DNA from: an uncultured Pelagibacteraceae bacterium
GTDB lineage: Bacteria > Pseudomonadota > Alphaproteobacteria > Pelagibacterales > Pelagibacteraceae
Direction of reading: 5' to 3'
Assembly: GCA_902582155.1 (NCBI GenBank)
Contig: CACHRI010000001.1
Span: 194,376 to 258,375 of the forward strand
Length of the DNA stretch: 64,000 bases
Every line of letters begins with the position of its first letter. The first letter of the stretch is position 1. The position numbers and the translations under genes are program-made. A model generated the notes under the pieces. That model did no database searches. It was not told the origin of the DNA and saw only the letters and a program-made list of their open reading frames with translations. Positions 19,043 through 29,336 of this stretch are shown here, in pieces.

Positions 19043-19548
19043 TATTTGTTTTCTCTCTTAGAAATAATTTCAGATATTTTCTTTCCTCTTATGGTTGATA
19101 GCAATTTGGGAGATATTTGTGATCTTAAGCCATTTAAACAAGCTTTCAATACATTGTGCGGATTGGCTGAGCCTAAAGATTTAGCAACTACATCCTGAAT
19201 ACCTAAAACTTCACAGACTGATCTTATAGCGCCTCCTGCAATTATGCCTGTTCCAGCTGGGGCTGATCTCATAAAAACTTTGCCTGATCCATTCTTTCCT
19301 TTAACATCGTGGTGAAGTGTTCTCCCATCTTTTAATGGTATTTTTATTTGATTTCTTTTTGCTACTTCGGTTGCTTTTTTAATTGCGTCTGGAACTTGTT
19401 TCGATTTTCCTTGACCAATGCCAATTGACCCCTTTTGATTTCCAACAACAACTAGAGCGGCAAAGCCAAATCTACGTCCACCCTTAACAACTTTAGTTAT
19501 TCTATTTATAGCAACTAACTTCTCTTTATATTCAATATTATCGTTCAT
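19042..19548 (-). CDS. rpsE: 30S ribosomal protein S5
   Basis: Small-subunit protein at the mRNA entrance, involved in decoding fidelity and helicase activity. The double-stranded RNA-binding-like N domain shows [20 protein letters not shown] and [20 protein letters not shown]. The C domain has [19 protein letters not shown] and [18 protein letters not shown]. The 168 aa are normal. It is coupled to rplR upstream and rplO downstream by one-base overlaps. Confidence 0.97.
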   Translation of the reverse strand: MNDNIEYKEKLVAINRITKVVKGGRRFGFAALVVVGNQKGSIGIGQGKSKQVPDAIKKATEVAKRNQIKIPLKDGRTLHHDVKGKNGSGKVFMRSAPAGTGIIAGGAIRSVCEVLGIQDVVAKSLGSANPHNVLKACLNGLRSQISPKLLSTIRGKKISEIISKRENK

Positions 19549-19901
19549 TAAAATTTTAATCCATTTTTTCTTAAGGAGTCAGCTAAAGCTTTCACACGAC
19601 CGTGATATTTGTAGCCACCCCTATCAAAATACACTTTCTCTATTTTTTTTTCTTTTGCTCTTTTTGCTAATAATTCACCTAAAATATTTGAAAGTTCCAT
19701 TTTCTTTGATTTATTTTTTTTTAATTCTTTCTCTGTTGATGAAGCAGATACAATTGTCTTCCTAATATTGTCATCAATAATTTGAGCTGAAATATTTTTA
19801 GAAGACTTAAATACTGTTATTCTTAGTTTGTCAGTATTTACATCTCTTAATTTTTTTCTATTTCTTATTCTTCTTTTTATTTTTGAATTAATTTTAACCA
19901 T
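19548..19901 (-). CDS. rplR: 50S ribosomal protein L18
   Basis: Binds 5S rRNA in the central protuberance with L5. The 117-aa sequence has the basic [21 protein letters not shown] opening (about 11-30), [14 protein letters not shown], and the family C-terminus [19 protein letters not shown], which contacts 5S rRNA. One-base overlaps join it to rplF and rpsE. Confidence 0.96.
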   Translation of the reverse strand: MVKINSKIKRRIRNRKKLRDVNTDKLRITVFKSSKNISAQIIDDNIRKTIVSASSTEKELKKNKSKKMELSNILGELLAKRAKEKKIEKVYFDRGGYKYHGRVKALADSLRKNGLKF

Positions 19902-20446
19902 TATTTTTTCTTACCCTCTTTTCTTAAAACATATTGATTTCTCTCTTTAATTCCTTTTCCTTTATAGGGCTCTACTGGCTTCAAAGCTTTTATATCTGAA
20001 GCGATTTTTGAAACTAATTCTTTATCTACTCCGTTAATCTTAATTACAGTTTGTTTTTCAACGGTAATTTTTACATCTTTTGGAAATTTAAAATTAACAT
20101 CGTGGCTAAAGCCTATTTGAAGATTTAATGCTTCACCTTTTAAATTTGCCCTAAATCCTACGCCATTTAATTCCAATATTTTTTCGTGTCCAACGGAAAC
20201 ACCTTTAACTGCATTATTAATTAAACTTCTGTATGTGCCCCATAATAGTTGAGTTTTATGATCAACTTCTTTATTTTTTGGAGCTATCGAAAATTCGTTT
20301 TTATCGTTAACTGAAGTATTAAAGACTTTTTCGCCTATAAAAAAAGATTTGCTACCCTTCGGGCCTGTGACGGTTAATTTATCACCTTCAGTCTTGATAG
20401 AGGTGTCTTTAGGAAGAATTATATTTTTTTTACCAATTTTTGACAT
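19901..20446 (-). CDS. rplF: 50S ribosomal protein L6
   Basis: Large-subunit protein near the GTPase centre, built from two repeated domains. MSKIGKKNIILPK opens it, TVTGPKGSKSF is the first-domain signature, and LKPVEPYKGKGIKERNQYVLRKEGKKK closes it with the usual basic tail. It has 181 aa. It overlaps rpsH and rplR by one base on each side. Confidence 0.97.
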   Translation of the reverse strand: MSKIGKKNIILPKDTSIKTEGDKLTVTGPKGSKSFFIGEKVFNTSVNDKNEFSIAPKNKEVDHKTQLLWGTYRSLINNAVKGVSVGHEKILELNGVGFRANLKGEALNLQIGFSHDVNFKFPKDVKITVEKQTVIKINGVDKELVSKIASDIKALKPVEPYKGKGIKERNQYVLRKEGKKK

Positions 20447-20844
20447 TAAAATACCTTACAAATTATTTCTCCACCGATATTGTTTTTTCTCGCGTCTATA
20501 TCAGACATTACACCTTGTGGAGTAGATATAATGGCCAAACCTAAACCATTTTGAATTTTTGGAATACTTGTCGCTCTAGAATAAACTCTTCTTCCAGGTT
20601 TAGATATTCTTTTTATTTCTTTAATTACAGGCATACCTTCATAATATTTCAGATTAACTTTTATAATTTTCTTGTTATTTTCTAAGCTTTCTAAATAATA
20701 GCCTGTTATGTATCCTTCAGATTTTAGTATATCTAATATTTTAGACCTAAATTTTGATGCGGGAATATTTACTGAATTAAGGTTTCTCATTTGTCCGTTT
20801 CTTATTCTCGTAAACATATCTCCTATTGGGTCAACAATTGTCAT
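20446..20844 (-). CDS. rpsH: 30S ribosomal protein S8
   Basis: Primary 16S rRNA-binding protein; in E. coli it also represses the spc operon. The N-terminus DPIGDMFTRIRNGQMRN (about 5-21) and the C-terminal SRATSIPKIQNGLGLAIISTP and GVMSDIDARKNNIGGEIICKVF are diagnostic. The 132 aa are standard. It begins seven bases after rpsN; a short AGGAGG-like purine stretch precedes the ATG. Confidence 0.97.
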   Translation of the reverse strand: MTIVDPIGDMFTRIRNGQMRNLNSVNIPASKFRSKILDILKSEGYITGYYLESLENNKKIIKVNLKYYEGMPVIKEIKRISKPGRRVYSRATSIPKIQNGLGLAIISTPQGVMSDIDARKNNIGGEIICKVF

Positions 20845-20851
20845 AATCCTC

Positions 20852-21157
20852 CTACCAGCTTGATTTAATTATTCCAGGAATTTTTCCAGCCGAAGCCATA
20901 TCTCTTAGAGCAATTCTGGAAATTTTTAATTTTCTGTAGTAACCATGTGGCCTTCCTGATATCCCACATCTGTTCCTAATTCTAACCTTTGATGAATTTT
21001 TTGGCAACTTATCAAGTTTAAGTTGAGCCGCAAATCTCTCTGATAATTCCAATTTTTTATTCATAATAATCTTTTTTAATTTTTCTCTTTTGTTTTCAAA
21101 TTTCTTAGCCAATTTCATTCTTTTAAGATTTTTTTGTACAGCACTTTTTTTTGCCAT
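20852..21157 (-). CDS. rpsN: 30S ribosomal protein S14 (zinc-free form)
   Basis: Head protein of the small subunit. The 101-aa length and lack of a CxxC pair place it in the longer zinc-independent class. [20 protein letters not shown] (about 62-81) and [19 protein letters not shown] are the conserved C-terminal blocks. It sits one base after rplE and seven before rpsH, in the normal spc order. Confidence 0.96.
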   Translation of the reverse strand: MAKKSAVQKNLKRMKLAKKFENKREKLKKIIMNKKLELSERFAAQLKLDKLPKNSSKVRIRNRCGISGRPHGYYRKLKISRIALRDMASAGKIPGIIKSSW

Positions 21158-21158
21158 G

Positions 21159-21713
21159 TTACTTCCCTTTTTTTTCAGTTATAGGAAAATTAAACTCTTT
21201 TAAGAGTTCTAATGTTCCTTTTTTATTTTTACTAGTTGTTACTATAGTTATGTCTAATCCTCTTATTTTATCTACCTTATCAAAATTTACTTCTGGAAAT
21301 ATAATGTGTTCTTTAATGCCAAAACTATAATTACCAGAGCTATCAATGCCATCCGATTTTAAACCCCTAAAATCCTTTATCCTTGGCAACGCAATGTTTA
21401 CTAGCCTATCAATAAATTCATACATTTTGTTTGATCTCAATGTGACTTTTACGCCAGCACTTTGTCCCTTTCTTGTTTTAAAATTAGATATTGATTTTTT
21501 AAACTTTGTTATTACGGCTTTTTGACCCGCAATCAAACTTAAATCTTCCATGCTTGTTTTAATTTTTTTTCCATCTGAAGCATCCTCACCCAATCCCATA
21601 TTTAAAACAATTTTCACAAGTTTTGGAGCTTGATGTTTGCTTTTATAATTAAGCTTACCCATTAGATTGTTAATAATATCTTTTTCGTACAAAGTTTTTA
21701 ATCTTGGTATCAT
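21159..21713 (-). CDS. rplE: 50S ribosomal protein L5
   Basis: Binds 5S rRNA and touches the P-site tRNA. The conserved blocks are [20 protein letters not shown] (about 31-50), [38 protein letters not shown] and [19 protein letters not shown]. It has 184 aa, slightly longer than E. coli. Its start overlaps the rplX stop by one base. Confidence 0.97.
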   Translation of the reverse strand: MIPRLKTLYEKDIINNLMGKLNYKSKHQAPKLVKIVLNMGLGEDASDGKKIKTSMEDLSLIAGQKAVITKFKKSISNFKTRKGQSAGVKVTLRSNKMYEFIDRLVNIALPRIKDFRGLKSDGIDSSGNYSFGIKEHIIFPEVNFDKVDKIRGLDITIVTTSKNKKGTLELLKEFNFPITEKKGK

Positions 21714-21967
21714 TATTTGCCGGCCTCTTTTTTGTTTTTGACTTGTTTTTTATCAATATTTTTTATGTTTGATATATGAATAAAATTTTCTTTACTGATA
21801 ATGCCACCTTTATTTTCTTTAGTTGGTTTCAAATGTTTTTTTATCATGTTGATAGATTTAATTTTAACTTTATTATTTCTTCTGCTTATTTCCAAAATTT
21901 CACCAGTTTTACCCTTGTCCTTACCAGATATAATTTTCACTTGTGTGCCTTTTTTAACATTAATCAT
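21713..21967 (-). CDS. rplX: 50S ribosomal protein L24
   Basis: Early assembly initiator of the large subunit, with a KOW motif: KKGTQVKIISGKDKGKTGEI (about 5-24). KHLKPTKENKGGIISKE is the second conserved block. At 84 aa it is shorter than the 104-aa E. coli protein at the C-terminus. It abuts rplN and overlaps rplE by one base. Confidence 0.95.
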   Translation of the reverse strand: MINVKKGTQVKIISGKDKGKTGEILEISRRNNKVKIKSINMIKKHLKPTKENKGGIISKENFIHISNIKNIDKKQVKNKKEAGK

Positions 21968-22336
21968 TTATAAAACCTCCGGAGCTAAAGAAATTATCTT
22001 TGTATGCCCTCTGAATCTAAGCTCTCTAGTTACTGGACCAAAAATACGTGTGCCAATCGGTTCACCTTTATCGTCAGTTAAAACCACTGCATTAGTATCA
22101 AATTGTATTTTCGATCCATCATTTCTGAAGATTTCTTTTTTGGTTCTAACTACAACTGCTTTGTGCACAGCCCCCTTTTTAACTTTTCCTTTTGGTATAG
22201 CATCTTTAACACTTATAACTATAATATCCCCTACAGAAGCGTATCTTCTCTTAGAGCCGCCTAAAACTTTTATACATTCAACTCTTCTAGCCCCTGTATT
22301 ATCAGCAACATTTAATTCTGTTTGAACCTGGATCAT
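21968..22336 (-). CDS. rplN: 50S ribosomal protein L14
   Basis: Core large-subunit protein at the subunit interface. I place the start at ATG 22334-22336, giving the canonical [20 protein letters not shown] opening and 122 aa, the family length. An in-frame ATG 45 bases upstream would add residues that merely recode the end of rpsQ in another frame. With this start, the rpsQ stop and rplN start share one base (TAATG), the same coupling seen elsewhere in the operon. Confidence 0.96.
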   Translation of the reverse strand: MIQVQTELNVADNTGARRVECIKVLGGSKRRYASVGDIIVISVKDAIPKGKVKKGAVHKAVVVRTKKEIFRNDGSKIQFDTNAVVLTDDKGEPIGTRIFGPVTRELRFRGHTKIISLAPEVL

Positions 22337-22563
22337 TACTCTACTACCTTCCACTTTTTCTTTTTTGAAATAGGATTGCACTCAATTATCTGAATTATTT
22401 CACCTTCTTTGTATTTATTTTTTTCATCATGCGCATGATATTTTTTTGATCTTTTAATAACCTTGCCGTAAAATGGATGAGCAAATTTTCTTGTAACTTC
22501 GACGACTACAGTTTTGTTATTTTTTGCGCTTTTAATCACACCTTTTAAAATTTTTTTTGTCAT
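22336..22563 (-). CDS. rpsQ: 30S ribosomal protein S17
   Basis: Primary 16S rRNA-binding protein with an OB fold. The 75-aa sequence has [19 protein letters not shown] (about 8-26), [19 protein letters not shown] and [20 protein letters not shown]. It overlaps rpmC by four bases upstream and rplN by one base downstream. Confidence 0.95.
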   Translation of the reverse strand: MTKKILKGVIKSAKNNKTVVVEVTRKFAHPFYGKVIKRSKKYHAHDEKNKYKEGEIIQIIECNPISKKKKWKVVE

Positions 22564-22751
22564 TTTGTGTTTTTTATTGTTGTAAATAGTCTTGCTATAT
22601 TTTTTTTTATTTCACCATATTGTGCAGGGTTTTCCACCTGATTGTTAATTCTTTTAAATCTAATATTAAAAAGATCCCTCTTCAAACTCTCAAGTTTTTT
22701 TATTGCTTGGTCTTTAGTCAATTTTTTATCTTCTTTCTTTTTTTTTGCCAT
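22560..22751 (-). CDS. rpmC: 50S ribosomal protein L29
   Basis: Small helical-hairpin protein at the tunnel exit, near the trigger factor and SRP docking site. The 63-aa sequence has [19 protein letters not shown] (about 21-39) and the C-terminal [14 protein letters not shown] pattern of the family. It starts one base after rplP ends and overlaps rpsQ by four bases. Confidence 0.94.
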   Translation of the reverse strand: MAKKKKEDKKLTKDQAIKKLESLKRDLFNIRFKRINNQVENPAQYGEIKKNIARLFTTIKNTK

Positions 22752-22752
22752 T

Positions 22753-23157
22753 TTATCTACTTATAAATTTTGTTTTAATTGGTAGTTTTGCAGATGCCTT
22801 GTACAATGCTTCTCTTGCGACTTCCTCTGAAACACCGTCAATTTCAAATATAATTCTTCCAGGTTTTACTCTGCAAGCATAATACTCTGGGGAACCTTTG
22901 CCTTTACCCATTCTTACTTCCGTTGGTTTTTTTGAAACTGGTATATTAGGGAAAACTCTAGTCCACACTTTACCTGTTCTTTTCATGTATCTTGTTAGCG
23001 CAACTCTTGCAGCTTCAATTTGTTTTCCAATAACTCTATCCGGCTGCATAGCTTTCAAACCAAATTGGCCATAATTAAGGGTTATAGCTCTAGAGGCTTT
23101 ACCTTTAATTCTGCCTTTAAATGCTTTTCTATATTTAGTTCTTGTTGGCTGTAACAT
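22753..23157 (-). CDS. rplP: 50S ribosomal protein L16
   Basis: Helps position A-site tRNA near the peptidyl transferase centre. [19 protein letters not shown] is the canonical opening. The blocks [40 protein letters not shown] and [16 protein letters not shown] follow. It has 134 aa. The canonical start lies inside the 3' end of rpsC, a 23-bp overlap, which is longer than most in this operon. Confidence 0.96.
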   Translation of the reverse strand: MLQPTRTKYRKAFKGRIKGKASRAITLNYGQFGLKAMQPDRVIGKQIEAARVALTRYMKRTGKVWTRVFPNIPVSKKPTEVRMGKGKGSPEYYACRVKPGRIIFEIDGVSEEVAREALYKASAKLPIKTKFISR

Positions 23158-23821
23158 TTTTCACTCTTTCTATTTTTTCTTTTTGTATATCTTTTTCAAA
23201 TAAGGCACCTTTGTAAATCCACACCTTGATGCCAATTATTCCGTAAGTGGTTAAAGCTTCAGCAAAACCATAATCAATGTTAGCTCTTAAAGTGTGTGAA
23301 GGTATACTTCCATCTCTCAACCACTCTGTTCTGGCAATCTCATTTCCTGCTAATCTGCCACTTACCATAACTTTAATTCCTTTTGCGTTTAATCTCATCG
23401 CTGACTGCATAGCCCTTTTCATTGCTCTTCTGTAAGCTATCCTTTTAACTAATTGCTGAGCAATATTTTCGGCTACTAAATTCGCATTTAATTCAGGTTT
23501 TTTAATCTCTTTAATATTAACATTTACTTCACTGTCAGTTATTTTCATTAAATTCTTTTTTATTTTTTCTATATCTGAACCTTTTTTTCCTATGACAAAA
23601 CCTGGTCTTGAAGTATGAATTGAAACTGTACATTTTTTTGAAGATCGTTCTATTATAATTTCGGAAACTCCAGAATTTACTATGTTCTTTTTTATGTATT
23701 CACGCATTTTAAAATCTTCAATTAAATATTTACCAAAATCTTTCTTTTTTGCGAACCAAGTGGAATCCCATCCTCTATTTATTCCAAGTCTAAGACCTAT
23801 TGGATTAATTTTTTGGCCCAT
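23135..23821 (-). CDS. rpsC: 30S ribosomal protein S3
   Basis: mRNA-entry protein with an N-terminal KH domain. [20 protein letters not shown] opens it, [20 protein letters not shown] (about 71-90) is the KH GxxG loop, and [20 protein letters not shown] marks the C domain. At 228 aa it is of normal bacterial length. It overlaps rplV at its start by 17 bases and rplP at its end by 23. Confidence 0.97.
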   Translation of the reverse strand: MGQKINPIGLRLGINRGWDSTWFAKKKDFGKYLIEDFKMREYIKKNIVNSGVSEIIIERSSKKCTVSIHTSRPGFVIGKKGSDIEKIKKNLMKITDSEVNVNIKEIKKPELNANLVAENIAQQLVKRIAYRRAMKRAMQSAMRLNAKGIKVMVSGRLAGNEIARTEWLRDGSIPSHTLRANIDYGFAEALTTYGIIGIKVWIYKGALFEKDIQKEKIERVKNVTANKN

Positions 23822-24179
23822 CTTTTATCTCCTTTTTTTCACTTAAAACTATTGTTATTCGACTGAATGGTTTTTTAATTGGACTTGCTCTACCTTTGGC
23901 ACGAGGTCTAAATCTTTTCATTACTAAAGACTTTCCTACATAAGCTTCTTTAACATATAATTTATCGATATCGTATTGATAGTTATTTTCAGCATTAGCA
24001 ACAGCTGACTTAACAGTTTTGCTAATATCTTTTGAAATCTTTTTTCTGATAAAATCTAAGTCTCTTAGAACTGTATCGACCTTTTTACCTCTAATATGAT
24101 CTAATACTAAAGAAACTTTTCTTGGGCTTGATCTAACATTTTTATTTATAGCTTTTACAGAATTATTATTTTTTTGCAT
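23805..24179 (-). CDS. rplV: 50S ribosomal protein L22
   Basis: Lines the peptide exit tunnel with its long beta-hairpin. I start it at ATG 24177-24179, giving [20 protein letters not shown] and 124 aa. An in-frame ATG 150 bases upstream would recode the 3' part of rpsS in another frame and has no L22-like sequence. The conserved C-terminal hairpin block [20 protein letters not shown] (about 88-107) is intact. The start overlaps the rpsS end by 14 bases. Confidence 0.95.
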   Translation of the reverse strand: MQKNNNSVKAINKNVRSSPRKVSLVLDHIRGKKVDTVLRDLDFIRKKISKDISKTVKSAVANAENNYQYDIDKLYVKEAYVGKSLVMKRFRPRAKGRASPIKKPFSRITIVLSEKKEIKDGPKN

Positions 24180-24486
24180 CTTTATCTCCTGTTGGTGCTG
24201 ATGCTTTTTCAGCAGCAGCTTTTTTATCTGCAGGCGTGTGTCCTTTAAAAGTTCTTGTTGGTGCAAATTCACCAAGTTTATGACCAACCATTTCCTCTGA
24301 AATAGTGATAGGTATGAATGATTTTCCATTGTGTATCATAAAACTATGCCCGACAAAGTCAGGTATAATAGTAGAATTTCTAGACCAAGTTTTAATTGGT
24401 TTCTTTGCCGGATTATTTTTCAGCTTATCTATCTTTTTTAATAAACTTGGATGAACAAATGGCCCTTTCCATATAGATCTAGTCAT
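24166..24486 (-). CDS. rpsS: 30S ribosomal protein S19
   Basis: Head protein contacting S13 and the A-site finger. [17 protein letters not shown] opens it. [20 protein letters not shown] and the family block [18 protein letters not shown] (about 66-83) follow. At 106 aa it has an Ala/Lys-rich C-terminal extension beyond the usual 92 residues, and part of that extension overlaps rplV. Confidence 0.96.
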   Translation of the reverse strand: MTRSIWKGPFVHPSLLKKIDKLKNNPAKKPIKTWSRNSTIIPDFVGHSFMIHNGKSFIPITISEEMVGHKLGEFAPTRTFKGHTPADKKAAAEKASAPTGDKDAKK

Positions 24487-24488
24487 AT

Positions 24489-25319
24489 TTATTTTCTTTT
24501 CTTTCTCCGTGTTATAATAAACTTGTCACTTCTTTTTGGTCTTCTAGTTTTCAAACCTTTAGCAGATTGGCCCCATGGAGATACTGGGCTTCTTCCACCT
24601 GATGTTTTTCCTTCTCCACCACCGTGTGGGTGGTCAACAGGATTCATTGCAACCCCTCTTGATTGTGGTCTTTTTCCTCTCCATCTATTTCTTCCAGCTT
24701 TCCCAATTTTGATATTTTTTTGATCTGGGTTCGAAACTGATCCTATTGTAGCATTGCAACTAGCGCTTACTTTTCTAGTTTCACCAGATGAAAGTTTTAA
24801 AATTGCGTAGTCTCCGTCTATACCTGAAAGTATAACCGAAGAACCAGCCGATCTAGCAAGTTTGCCGCCGTTGCCTGGAATTAATTCAACGTTATGTATA
24901 GTGGTGCCCGGTGGAATATCTTTTAGTTGTAAACAATTTCCAATTTTAATTTCTGATTTTTCACCAGCACTAATTTTATCTCCAACTTTTATTCCTTGAG
25001 GACAAATTATATAATTTCGCACTTCATCATCATACTTAATCAATGCTATATAAGATGTTCTATTTGGATCATACTCGATACGTTCTATTACTGCATTAAT
25101 ATCTTTTTTTTTTCTAAAAAAATCTATTATTCTAAACTTATGTTTTGAACCACCACCTCTGTGTCTTGAAGTTATTCTTCCATAATTATTTCTTCCACCA
25201 GTAGATTTTTGACCTCGTGTTAATGGTTTATAAGAAGAACCTTTCCATAAGTTGCTTTTATCTACAATGACAGTTCCTCTATTGGATTTTGTATAAGGTT
25301 TAAATGTTTTAAGAGCCAT
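24489..25319 (-). CDS. rplB: 50S ribosomal protein L2
   Basis: Near the peptidyl transferase centre and needed for subunit association. The SH3-like and OB domains show [19 protein letters not shown] (about 43-61) and [18 protein letters not shown]. The conserved loop [20 protein letters not shown] (about 223-242) includes the family's essential His. It has 276 aa. It starts two bases after rplW. Confidence 0.97.
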   Translation of the reverse strand: MALKTFKPYTKSNRGTVIVDKSNLWKGSSYKPLTRGQKSTGGRNNYGRITSRHRGGGSKHKFRIIDFFRKKKDINAVIERIEYDPNRTSYIALIKYDDEVRNYIICPQGIKVGDKISAGEKSEIKIGNCLQLKDIPPGTTIHNVELIPGNGGKLARSAGSSVILSGIDGDYAILKLSSGETRKVSASCNATIGSVSNPDQKNIKIGKAGRNRWRGKRPQSRGVAMNPVDHPHGGGEGKTSGGRSPVSPWGQSAKGLKTRRPKRSDKFIITRRKKRK

Positions 25320-25321
25320 AA

Positions 25322-25615
25322 TTATATTCCAGTAGTAAGATCAATACTTTGACCTTTTTTTAAAGTCACAATAGCTTTTTTGTAGCCGGTTTTTGTTGAA
25401 AGTTTACCTTGTTTCAATTTTTTTTTAGATTTTAAATTTACTATATTTACCTTTATCACATTTACTTTAAAAATTTTTTCAATGTTCTTTTTTATGTTTT
25501 TTTTGTTCGCTTTTTTATGTACTTTAAAAACAGTTTTATTTTGCTCAGAAAGTATCGTGGCTTTCTCTGTAATCACTGGTTTTATAATAGAGTCTAAAGA
25601 ATTAATTTTTTTCAT
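25322..25615 (-). CDS. rplW: 50S ribosomal protein L23
   Basis: Tunnel-exit protein that docks trigger factor and SRP. The 97-aa sequence shows the family opening IIKPVITEKATILSEQNKTV (about 10-29), followed by FKVNVIKVNIVNLKSKKK and a basic GYKKAIVTLKKGQSIDL end. Its start overlaps the 3' end of rplD by 14 bases. Confidence 0.95.
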   Translation of the reverse strand: MKKINSLDSIIKPVITEKATILSEQNKTVFKVHKKANKKNIKKNIEKIFKVNVIKVNIVNLKSKKKLKQGKLSTKTGYKKAIVTLKKGQSIDLTTGI

Positions 25616-26237
25616 TTAAAATCCTTTTTTCTAAATTTTTAACTGAACTTTGGGTTAATAGAACATTTTTATATTTCATCATATCATATATGTTTGCACC
25701 AGCTTCGTTCATAATTTTAAGATTTTTAATATTTCTCGCTGATTTATTAATATTCTTAAACGTCTCAACATCAGAAATAATTATAACGTTTAAAAGATTA
25801 TTTCTTTTTAAAAAATTGTTAAATTCTTTTGTTTTTTTAATCTCTTTTTTTATATCTGATAAAACATACAAATTTTTATCTTTATTTTTTTTTGAAAGTG
25901 TTTGCGCAAGAGCAATCTTTCTTACTTTTTTATTTATCTTTTTAATTTTATAGACTGCGCCTTTTGGTCCATGAGCAACACCACCACCGACAAATATTGG
26001 GGCTTTTCTACTAGCATGTCTTGCTCCTCCACTACCCTTCTGAGGGACAATTTTTTTAGTCGAACCTTTAATTTCATTTTTTTGTTTTGTTTTCGCTGTT
26101 CTTGGTTTTAAATGATTAAGTTGCCAATCAATTACAGATTTAATTAACTTATAGTTTACTTTATGTGATAAAATTTTATCTGAAATATCAATTGTATCTG
26201 ATTTCTTATTATCGAAATTTAAAAGTTTAACTTTCAT
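25602..26237 (-). CDS. rplD: 50S ribosomal protein L4
   Basis: Tunnel-constriction protein; in E. coli it also autoregulates the S10 operon. The extended internal loop KIVPQKGSGGARHASRKAPI (about 67-86) followed by GGGVAHGPKGAVY is diagnostic. It has 211 aa. There is no S10-type leader upstream of this cluster (rpsJ starts one base after fusA), so the E. coli style of L4 attenuation is unlikely here (inference). Confidence 0.96.
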   Translation of the reverse strand: MKVKLLNFDNKKSDTIDISDKILSHKVNYKLIKSVIDWQLNHLKPRTAKTKQKNEIKGSTKKIVPQKGSGGARHASRKAPIFVGGGVAHGPKGAVYKIKKINKKVRKIALAQTLSKKNKDKNLYVLSDIKKEIKKTKEFNNFLKRNNLLNVIIISDVETFKNINKSARNIKNLKIMNEAGANIYDMMKYKNVLLTQSSVKNLEKRILNEKN

Positions 26238-26945
26238 TTATTTTTTCTTTCCTTTTGCTGCTTCCGTTTTTTTTATTTGTTCGTTATATTTCTCAATAGT
26301 AGTTTTTCTTCTAATATTTTTTACTGACTCTCTTAAAAATAATGTTGAATTTTTACCCCCAGGAATTGATCCTTTTACATAAAGCAAATTATTATCTAAA
26401 TCTGACTTAATAATTTCTAAATTTAGCATTGTTCTAAATTTGTCACCCATGTGACCGGCCATTTTTTTTCCTTTAAAAACTTTACCTGGATCTTGTCTTT
26501 GACCTGTAGACCCATGAGATCTATGAGACACTGAAACACCATGGGATGCTCGAAGCCCACCGAAATTCCATCTTTTCATGACACCAGCAAATCCTTTACC
26601 AATTGTTTTTGATTTTACATCTATGAATTTTTTATCTTTTAATAGTTCTAAACCAAATTCATTTCCTGGTTTGTAATTTTCAGTATTTTCTACTCTGTAT
26701 TCTTTAAGAATTTTTTTTGGTTCTGTGTTTTTTTTAGCAAAAAAACCTTTCATTTGTTTTGTAAGTTTTGAATTCTTTGTTTTGAAATAACCGATCTTAA
26801 CCGCATTATAACCTCTTGTTTCTTTTTCAATAATATCTATTACTCTACCCGGTTCTATTTTTATTATAGTTACAGGTACAGATTGACCAGATTGCATGAA
26901 TTCCCTTGTCATCCCTAATTTTGTTCCTATAAGTCCAATTCTCAT
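26238..26945 (-). CDS. rplC: 50S ribosomal protein L3
   Basis: Early-assembly protein reaching towards the peptidyl transferase centre. [20 protein letters not shown] is the canonical opening. The long loop [20 protein letters not shown] (about 125-144) with [20 protein letters not shown] marks the Gln that is methylated in other bacteria. It has 235 aa, with a Lys-rich C-terminal tail. Confidence 0.97.
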   Translation of the reverse strand: MRIGLIGTKLGMTREFMQSGQSVPVTIIKIEPGRVIDIIEKETRGYNAVKIGYFKTKNSKLTKQMKGFFAKKNTEPKKILKEYRVENTENYKPGNEFGLELLKDKKFIDVKSKTIGKGFAGVMKRWNFGGLRASHGVSVSHRSHGSTGQRQDPGKVFKGKKMAGHMGDKFRTMLNLEIIKSDLDNNLLYVKGSIPGGKNSTLFLRESVKNIRRKTTIEKYNEQIKKTEAAKGKKK

Positions 26946-26948
26946 AAA

Positions 26949-27257
26949 TTATATTTTTATTTCAATGTCCACACCAGAAGCTAAATCCAGTTTCATTAAT
27001 GCTTCAACGGTTTGTGGAGTGGGTTCAATAATATCTATTAGTCTTTTATGGGTTCTTGATTCAAATTGTTCGCGACTTTTCTTATCTATGTGAGGAGACC
27101 TTAAAACTGTATACCTTTCTATTCTCGTGGGTAAAGGTATGGGGCCTTTTACCTGAGCTCCAGTCCTTTTTGCTGTATTAACAATTTCTTCTGTAGACAA
27201 ATCTAAAATTTTATTGTCGTAAGCTTTTAAATGTATTCTAATATTTTGATTTTCCAT
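26949..27257 (-). CDS. rpsJ: 30S ribosomal protein S10
   Basis: Head protein that also serves as NusE in antitermination. The 102-aa sequence shows [20 protein letters not shown] (about 5-24), [20 protein letters not shown] and the C-terminal [20 protein letters not shown] block. It heads the S10 cluster but starts only one base after the fusA stop, so it has no leader of its own. Confidence 0.97.
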   Translation of the reverse strand: MENQNIRIHLKAYDNKILDLSTEEIVNTAKRTGAQVKGPIPLPTRIERYTVLRSPHIDKKSREQFESRTHKRLIDIIEPTPQTVEALMKLDLASGVDIEIKI

Positions 27258-27258
27258 A

Positions 27259-29334
27259 TTAAGCTAATTTCTTTGTTACCTCATCCTGAACATTTTGTGG
27301 CACTTTATCATAATGACTAAATTGCATTGTATACTGAGCTCTTCCTTGAGTAGAAGATCTAAGATTATTTATGTATCCAAACATATTTGCTAATGGGACA
27401 GTTGCTTGAATGGCAGTCGCGTTACCTCTTGGCTCCGTTGATCCTACTTGACCTCTTCGGCTATTAAGATCACCAATCACATCTCCCATAAAATCTTCAG
27501 GAGTAACAACTTCAACTTTCATTATTGGTTCAAGTAATTTTAATTGAGCCTTAGTGCAAGCGTCTCTAAAACACATTCTACTAGCGATTTCAAAAGCCAA
27601 AACACTAGAGTCAACATCATGGTGTAAACCATCAAGAATAGTTACTTTATAATCTATCATTGGAAATCCTGCTAAAATTCCACTGTCAGCAACACTCTCA
27701 ACGCCTTTCTCTACTCCCGGTATAAATTCCTTTGGTATTGCGCCGCCTTTAATTTTATTTTCAACTTCTCTTCCTTTGCCTGGTTCTAAAGGTTCAACAA
27801 GTAAAGTTACTTTTGCAAATTGTCCAGCTCCACCACTTTGTTTTTTATGAATATAAGTAACTTCTGATGAGCCAAGAATAGTTTCTCTATAAGCTACTTG
27901 AGGAGCTCCTATATTCGCTTCTACTTTAAATTCCCTTTTCATTCTATCAACAATAATATCTAAATGTAATTCTCCCATACCTTTAATAATTGTCTGCCCA
28001 GACTCTTCGTCTGACGTTACTCTAAATGAAGGATCTTCTTTAGCTAACCTTCCTAAAGCTTCACCCATTTTCTCTTGGTCTGCTTTTGTTTTTGGTTCTA
28101 CGGCTATTTCTATGACTGGATCAGGAAATTCCATCGGTTCCAACAAAATAGGTTTGTCTTCTTCACATAATGTATGACCAGTAATTGTATATTTTAATCC
28201 TGCTAAAGCTACTATATCTCCTGCGTTAGCCTCTTTAATATCTTCTCTGCTGTTAGCGTGCATCAAAAGCATTCTTCCAACTCTTTCTGTTTTCTCTTTT
28301 GAAGAATTATAAACAGAAGTACCTGATTTCAATGTTCCAGAATAAATTCTGACAAAAGTTAATGAGCCAACAAAAGGATCATTTGCAACTTTAAAAGCTA
28401 GGCCAGAAAAAGGTTCATTGTCAGCAAATTTCATTTGAACTTTTTCTTCAGATCCTAGTTTAGTGCCTTCAATAGATTTTAAGTCTTCCGGGCTAGGTAA
28501 ATAATCAATAACAGCATCTAATAAAGGTTGCACGCCTTTATTTTTAAAAGCAGAACCTGTTGTAATAGGAACAAAATTAAATCCTAAAGTTCCTTTTCTA
28601 ATACATCTTATAAGATCAGCTTCGGATGGTTCTTTTCCATTTAAATAATCTTCCATTAATTTTTCGTCTTCCTCGACAGCAGTTTCTACTAGTTCTTTTC
28701 TATATTGAGATGCTTTTTCTTTAAGATCAGCTGGAATATCGACCAAATCAAACTTTGCACCCAAATCCTCATTTTGCCAAATGACAGCTTTCATTTTTAC
28801 TAAATCTACTATTCCTTTTAAATCTGCTTCCATACCTACAGGTATTTGAAGAACCAAAGGTTTTGCTCCGAGTCTATCTTTTATCATCTCAACGCATCTA
28901 AAAAAATCAGCTCCTGTTCTATCTAATTTATTTACGAAACAAATTCTTGGAACCTTGTATTTATCTGCTTGCCTCCAAACTGTTTCTGATTGTGGTTCTA
29001 CACCAGCAACACCGTCAAAAACTGCAACTGCTCCATCTAAGACTTTTAATGATCTTTCTACTTCGATTGTAAAATCAACGTGACCAGGAGTATCAATAAT
29101 GTTTATTCTGTGATCTCTCCAAAAACAAGTCGTTGCGGCTGATGTAATTGTAATACCTCGTTCTTGTTCTTGTTCCATCCAATCCATTGTTGCAGCACCA
29201 TCATGCACCTCACCAATTTTGTGGCTCTTACCAGTATAATACAATATTCTCTCTGTTGTAGTTGTTTTACCGGCATCTATGTGTGCCATGATTCCAATAT
29301 TACGATATTTATTTAAAGAATATTTATTAGCCAT
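27259..29334 (-). CDS. fusA: Elongation factor G
   Basis: GTPase that drives translocation and, with RRF, ribosome recycling. With ATG 29332-29334 the protein is 691 aa and starts [20 protein letters not shown]. The G1 motif AHIDAGKTT is at 17-25, and G2-G4 follow ([16 protein letters not shown]). Domain IV has YRETI and [15 protein letters not shown]. An in-frame ATG at 29343 would add MVD and overlap the rpsG stop; the downstream ATG is preferred from family N-termini. No tuf follows it, unlike the classical str operon. Confidence 0.96.
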   Translation of the reverse strand: MANKYSLNKYRNIGIMAHIDAGKTTTTERILYYTGKSHKIGEVHDGAATMDWMEQEQERGITITSAATTCFWRDHRINIIDTPGHVDFTIEVERSLKVLDGAVAVFDGVAGVEPQSETVWRQADKYKVPRICFVNKLDRTGADFFRCVEMIKDRLGAKPLVLQIPVGMEADLKGIVDLVKMKAVIWQNEDLGAKFDLVDIPADLKEKASQYRKELVETAVEEDEKLMEDYLNGKEPSEADLIRCIRKGTLGFNFVPITTGSAFKNKGVQPLLDAVIDYLPSPEDLKSIEGTKLGSEEKVQMKFADNEPFSGLAFKVANDPFVGSLTFVRIYSGTLKSGTSVYNSSKEKTERVGRMLLMHANSREDIKEANAGDIVALAGLKYTITGHTLCEEDKPILLEPMEFPDPVIEIAVEPKTKADQEKMGEALGRLAKEDPSFRVTSDEESGQTIIKGMGELHLDIIVDRMKREFKVEANIGAPQVAYRETILGSSEVTYIHKKQSGGAGQFAKVTLLVEPLEPGKGREVENKIKGGAIPKEFIPGVEKGVESVADSGILAGFPMIDYKVTILDGLHHDVDSSVLAFEIASRMCFRDACTKAQLKLLEPIMKVEVVTPEDFMGDVIGDLNSRRGQVGSTEPRGNATAIQATVPLANMFGYINNLRSSTQGRAQYTMQFSHYDKVPQNVQDEVTKKLA

Positions 29335-29336
29335 AT

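Noticed and set aside
22337..22381. N-terminal extension of L14
   Set aside because: The extra residues recode the end of rpsQ in another frame; the canonical L14 start is at 22336.
24180..24329. 50-residue N-terminal extension of L22
   Set aside because: It lies wholly inside rpsS and shows no L22 similarity; ATG 24179 fits the family.
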